DNA of 8,806 nucleotides, from contig CAKVCJ010000064.1 of NCBI GenBank assembly GCA_934725655.1, positions 1 to 8,806 of the forward strand, read 5' to 3'. Made by a program: the position numbers and the translations under genes. The DNA comes from an uncultured Brachyspira sp. GTDB taxonomy: Bacteria; Spirochaetota; Brachyspiria; Brachyspirales; Brachyspiraceae. This document shows positions 6,292 through 8,806 of the stretch, one piece after another. The notes beneath the pieces are model-generated. The model was not told the origin of the DNA. It ran no database searches and saw only the letters and a program-made list of their open reading frames with translations. Position 1 is the stretch's first letter, and every line of letters begins with the position of its first letter.

Positions 6292-7413
6292 TTAAAACAC
6301 ACTATGCATAGACTCTTTTATTGCATTGCCATTAATATTTAATTGCTCATTGTCAATGGTAATATAACCATTTAAAACTCCTAAAGATATAGTGTTATCT
6401 GCTTTAGTAATATTTCCAAATGAGTCTTTATTTTCTTTACCTGTGAGATTAAACACCAAACTAAAGCCTAATTCTTTAGAATAAAAATCTATACTGTCTT
6501 TGTATTGATGAGATATGAAAGTGTTATATACATACCATTTATTTCTATATAATATTTTTATAATTTTTGAATTCTGAGATTCTGGTTTGCTGTCATATAT
6601 AAGTATAGGTATTGGTTTAGTACTGTATGAAGAGTATACTAAAGCCATTATCATATTATGCATATATCTTGATGGAATACGTCCTACAGTATTAAAAATT
6701 AAAATAGAACTTCTTTCATCTATAGTATTATCACTTCCTGGTACAGTTAAATATCCCTTAGGAATACCAAAACAAAATGCATTATATAATGCTCTGTTTC
6801 CTTTCCAGTTTATCATAGAGGCATGAATATTTGTAAATTTAAAAGTTAATTCACTATTTATCAAATTATTTATAGAAGTTTGTAAATTAATTTTTGTGTT
6901 TTCAAAATTAGGTATTTCCAAATTAAAAGAGCCTTCTGTTTTTTTAAATTGGCTTCTTATAAAATTATCATAAAAATCTAAGAAGTTCTTTTTGTCTTCT
7001 TTTATTATAAACTCTTGAGAGTCTCCGTCTAAAATATTAAAAGCATTATATGAAAAATATCTTCTCATGCCATATTTATATAATTTCCAAAATATTATAT
7101 TATTATCGTGAAATAAACACATATAAATGGATTCTCTCATATTATCATTAATATCTATAGATTTTGGAATATTAGTAAAAGTTCCAGTATAATATGTCCC
7201 CCTCTTATTCATAATATTAGCGTTTTCAATAGTAGGTATATTATTTTTGGCAAAGGATTTATCTGGAACTGTATTATAATTAATGTATATAAATAAATAT
7301 ATAGACGATACTACAGCTATTATAATAAAAGCTATTAAAATATATTTTTTTATATAGCTTGCTGAATATTCATAATAATCATCATTTACTATTAAACGTT
7401 TTTTTATACGCAT
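6292..7413 (-). CDS. Unrecognised membrane-anchored protein, coupled to DUF1385 gene
   Basis: I do not recognise this 373-residue protein with confidence. The N terminus is basic (RIKKR, then IKK at 21-23), followed by one transmembrane helix at about 24-46. The remaining ~325 residues should lie outside the inner membrane. They are rich in Asn, Ile, Tyr and short beta-like strands, with no Cys cluster, nucleotide-binding loop or protease motif. Visible blocks are GTYYTGTFTNIP (72-83), NIHASMINWKGNRALYNAF (195-213) and a C-terminal LGVLNGYITIDNEQLNING (344-362) followed by KES. The order of these blocks faintly recalls lipocalin-like DUF2804/CrtC-type proteins; that is only a hypothesis. The ATG at 7413 lies inside the last codons of the DUF1385 gene (10-base overlap), with GAG three bases upstream, which suggests translational coupling and joint function. 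Confidence 0.6.
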   Translation of the reverse strand: MRIKKRLIVNDDYYEYSASYIKKYILIAFIIIAVVSSIYLFIYINYNTVPDKSFAKNNIPTIENANIMNKRGTYYTGTFTNIPKSIDINDNMRESIYMCLFHDNNIIFWKLYKYGMRRYFSYNAFNILDGDSQEFIIKEDKKNFLDFYDNFIRSQFKKTEGSFNLEIPNFENTKINLQTSINNLINSELTFKFTNIHASMINWKGNRALYNAFCFGIPKGYLTVPGSDNTIDERSSILIFNTVGRIPSRYMHNMIMALVYSSYSTKPIPILIYDSKPESQNSKIIKILYRNKWYVYNTFISHQYKDSIDFYSKELGFSLVFNLTGKENKDSFGNITKADNTISLGVLNGYITIDNEQLNINGNAIKESMHSVF

Positions 7414-8438
7414 AACTCAGCTTCATTTTCCTTTTCAATATCAGCTTTTACTTCTTCTTCGCTTCTTTCTTCTACTGAATTATCTAATAATTTATTTAAA
7501 GCAAATAAAGCAACTTCCAATTCATCATCTTTTGGTCTTTTAGTTGTTATTTTTTGAAGCAATAGTCCAGGCAATATTGCAAGTCTCATTAATGGGAAAT
7601 TATAAAATATAAAACCTAATTTTAATAATTCATAAGATATTCCAGAAACTATAGGAAGTAAAATTATATTCATAGCAAGTACTGTGAGATTTCCTAAAAT
7701 TTTTGGCGGAGTATATGAGGCATAAATATAAGAATATACAAAATAACTTGTAAACATATAAAGAAGTATAGAAACAGTTAATACTAAAAACATAAATGTA
7801 GTTCCGCATCTTGGATGTATAGTTGTATAATCTCTTATATTGTTTATATCAGGATTAAGCCCATGTTCATAAGCATTAACAACCATATGCTCAGCACCAT
7901 GATATTCAAATACTCTTCTCACATCGCTAAACAAAGAAATGACAAGTAAATATCCAATAAATATAGCTAATTTTATAACACCTCTTGTAAGATTAAATAA
8001 TATAAAATGTTCTTTCTCGTTTATGCCTATTAGAGTTGTAATAAAATACGGCAATGCTATAAAAAGTCCAACAGCAAAAGCTAAAGATACTAACATACTT
8101 AGAGTCATAGCAACGCTTTCTTTTTTACTGCTTTCTTCTTTTGTAAGATTTTTTTTATTTTTTTCTTCTTCTTCAAGTCCGGCAGTATTAGCAGAAAAAA
8201 CCAAAGTCTTATAGCCCAATTTCATCATATCTACAAAATTAACAATACCTCTAAAGAAAAACATTTTACTTAATTTATTTTTATTAGCTTCTATCTTGTG
8301 TTTTATAAAGTCTATTTTTTTGTTTGGTTTTCTAACAGCCACAACATAATGAGTTTTATTTCTAAGCATAATGCCTTCAATTACAGCCTGCCCGCCTACA
8401 CCTTGTTTAATTCTATTTTCATCTAATTTACTATTCAT
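7404..8438 (-). CDS. DUF1385 (YqhQ-family) polytopic membrane protein
   Basis: A 344-residue inner-membrane protein of the DUF1385 family (B. subtilis YqhQ), whose biochemical function I do not know. The signatures are clear: GGQAVIEGIMLR (15-26), EYHGAEHMVVNAYE (178-191), IHPRCGTTFM (207-216), SGISYELLK (265-273) and LLQKITTKRPKDDELEVA (293-310). The conserved His180, Glu183, His184, His208 and Cys211 could form a metal or catalytic site, which is inference. Predicted membrane segments lie at about 111-137, 153-170, 213-240 and 250-267. A charged loop (EEEEKNKK..., 89-107) precedes the first, and a long acidic tail runs from 322 to the end. The ATG at 8438 has AGGA nine bases upstream. In other bacteria this gene often sits near rpmE and prfA; here it is instead overlapped by the gene at 6292-7413. 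Confidence 0.88.
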   Translation of the reverse strand: MNSKLDENRIKQGVGGQAVIEGIMLRNKTHYVVAVRKPNKKIDFIKHKIEANKNKLSKMFFFRGIVNFVDMMKLGYKTLVFSANTAGLEEEEKNKKNLTKEESSKKESVAMTLSMLVSLAFAVGLFIALPYFITTLIGINEKEHFILFNLTRGVIKLAIFIGYLLVISLFSDVRRVFEYHGAEHMVVNAYEHGLNPDINNIRDYTTIHPRCGTTFMFLVLTVSILLYMFTSYFVYSYIYASYTPPKILGNLTVLAMNIILLPIVSGISYELLKLGFIFYNFPLMRLAILPGLLLQKITTKRPKDDELEVALFALNKLLDNSVEERSEEEVKADIEKENEAELCV

Positions 8439-8470
8439 TAATAATTATCCTAAAATCAAAGTTGTTCTAT

Positions 8471-8498
8471 ATAATATAACAAATATATTATTTTTCAA
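8471..8498 (-). promoter_or_regulatory. Promoter of the DUF1385 two-gene unit
   Basis: Minus-strand -35 TTGAAA (8498-8493), a 16-base spacer and -10 TATTAT (8476-8471). The start should be near 8464, about 26 bases before the ATG. In such AT-rich DNA other -10 registers are possible. Confidence 0.55.
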
Positions 8499-8576
8499 GT
8501 GTGTAATATTGTTTTAATTATGAGTAATATTTATAAAAAAAATTATAAACTTGAAAAAATTAGTATATAATAAAAA

Positions 8577-8601
8577 AGGAAGCTCAAAAAATGAACTTCC
8601 T
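8577..8601 (-). terminator. Intrinsic terminator of bioY
   Basis: The minus-strand RNA has 10-base arms (8601-8592 and 8586-8577) that pair fully with one G-U wobble around a 5-base loop, followed by TTTTTTATTATA. The plus-strand RNA would have a C-A mismatch instead, so the stem is tuned to the minus strand. It starts 23 bases past the bioY stop and separates bioY from the DUF1385 unit. Confidence 0.85.
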
Positions 8602-8624
8602 TTTTCTATATTTAAAATATTATA

Positions 8625-8806
8625 TTATTTGTTTTTTAATACTACAGTCATTAATGAAGAAAGAGCAATAGCTTTCACACAATCACCAAGAATAAATGGA
8701 ACGCTTCCTTTCATTATAACTTCTGTTAAGGTGTATGGAGTTGCAACATTTGCAGACCAAATGTATAAACCTATCATACCGCAAATATGTATTATAGCAA
8801 TTTGTG
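8625..8806 (-). CDS. bioY: BioY biotin transporter, C-terminal fragment (cut by window edge)
   Basis: The last 59 codons and the TAA stop (8627-8625) are visible on the minus strand; the frame is open to the window edge. BioY is the substrate-binding membrane component (S component) of the ECF biotin transporter, or works alone in some bacteria. The fragment has a membrane segment (AIIHICGMIGLYIWSA), then VIMKGSVPFILGDCVKAIAL. The PF-x-x-G-D-x-x-K-A pattern is typical of the BioY C terminus, which leads into the last helix. It ends VVLKNK. No EcfA or EcfT gene is visible. The assignment rests on this short piece, so a related S component is possible. Confidence 0.78.
   Translation of the reverse strand, partial: QIAIIHICGMIGLYIWSANVATPYTLTEVIMKGSVPFILGDCVKAIALSSLMTVVLKNK

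Noticed and set aside
6587..6826. Plus-strand open frame opposite the unrecognised gene
   Set aside because: The minus-strand frame is much longer, is coupled to DUF1385 and has a proper membrane anchor. The plus frame has no ribosome site.
7939..8214. Plus-strand open frame opposite the DUF1385 gene
   Set aside because: It is antisense to membrane segments and charged loops of a clear family member; no Shine-Dalgarno or family pattern.
1..8806. CRISPR array, insertion sequence or phage genes
   Set aside because: No spaced direct repeats, transposase motifs or terminal inverted repeats were seen. Composition is even across the window.

Overview
The window is very AT-rich and almost wholly coding. 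It encodes outer-membrane beta-barrel proteins with signal peptides (so a double membrane), an ECF-type biotin transporter, alanine dehydrogenase and a monomeric [FeFe] hydrogenase. This mix fits an anaerobic, host-associated, low-GC diderm, and a Brachyspira-like spirochaete is my best guess. That is an inference from gene content and composition; there is no rRNA here to confirm it.

Layout from left to right. Positions 1-904 hold a minus-strand unit: a small outer-membrane barrel gene followed 20 bases later by the 5' end of a magnesium transporter gene (mgtE) that runs off the window. A second barrel-type outer-membrane protein (DUF1207-like) diverges from it at 1054-1956, and a strong sigma-70-type promoter faces each way between them. 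An rtcB-type RNA ligase gene follows at 2045-3220. It ends on a perfect 38-base AT palindrome and a two-way terminator shared with the convergent alanine dehydrogenase gene (3313-4422, minus). A 316-base intergenic region carries divergent promoters for alanine dehydrogenase and for the [FeFe] hydrogenase (4739-6211, plus), which ends in a strong terminator.

The right part is a minus-strand pair: a DUF1385/YqhQ-family membrane protein (7404-8438) overlapping by 10 bases an unrecognised single-pass membrane-anchored protein (6292-7413). Upstream of them, a terminator closes the 3' end of bioY (8625-8806, cut by the window edge).

Alanine dehydrogenase and the hydrogenase suit a fermenter: one links alanine, pyruvate, ammonia and NADH, the other removes reductant as H2 or takes it up. 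RtcB repairs RNA ends, MgtE and BioY import Mg2+ and biotin, and the barrel proteins are surface components. I see no CRISPR array, transposon, tRNA or phage gene. The least explained part is the DUF1385 gene with its overlapping partner. Two further points are that the longest frames of the second barrel gene and of the hydrogenase begin inside their own promoters, so their true starts lie downstream.
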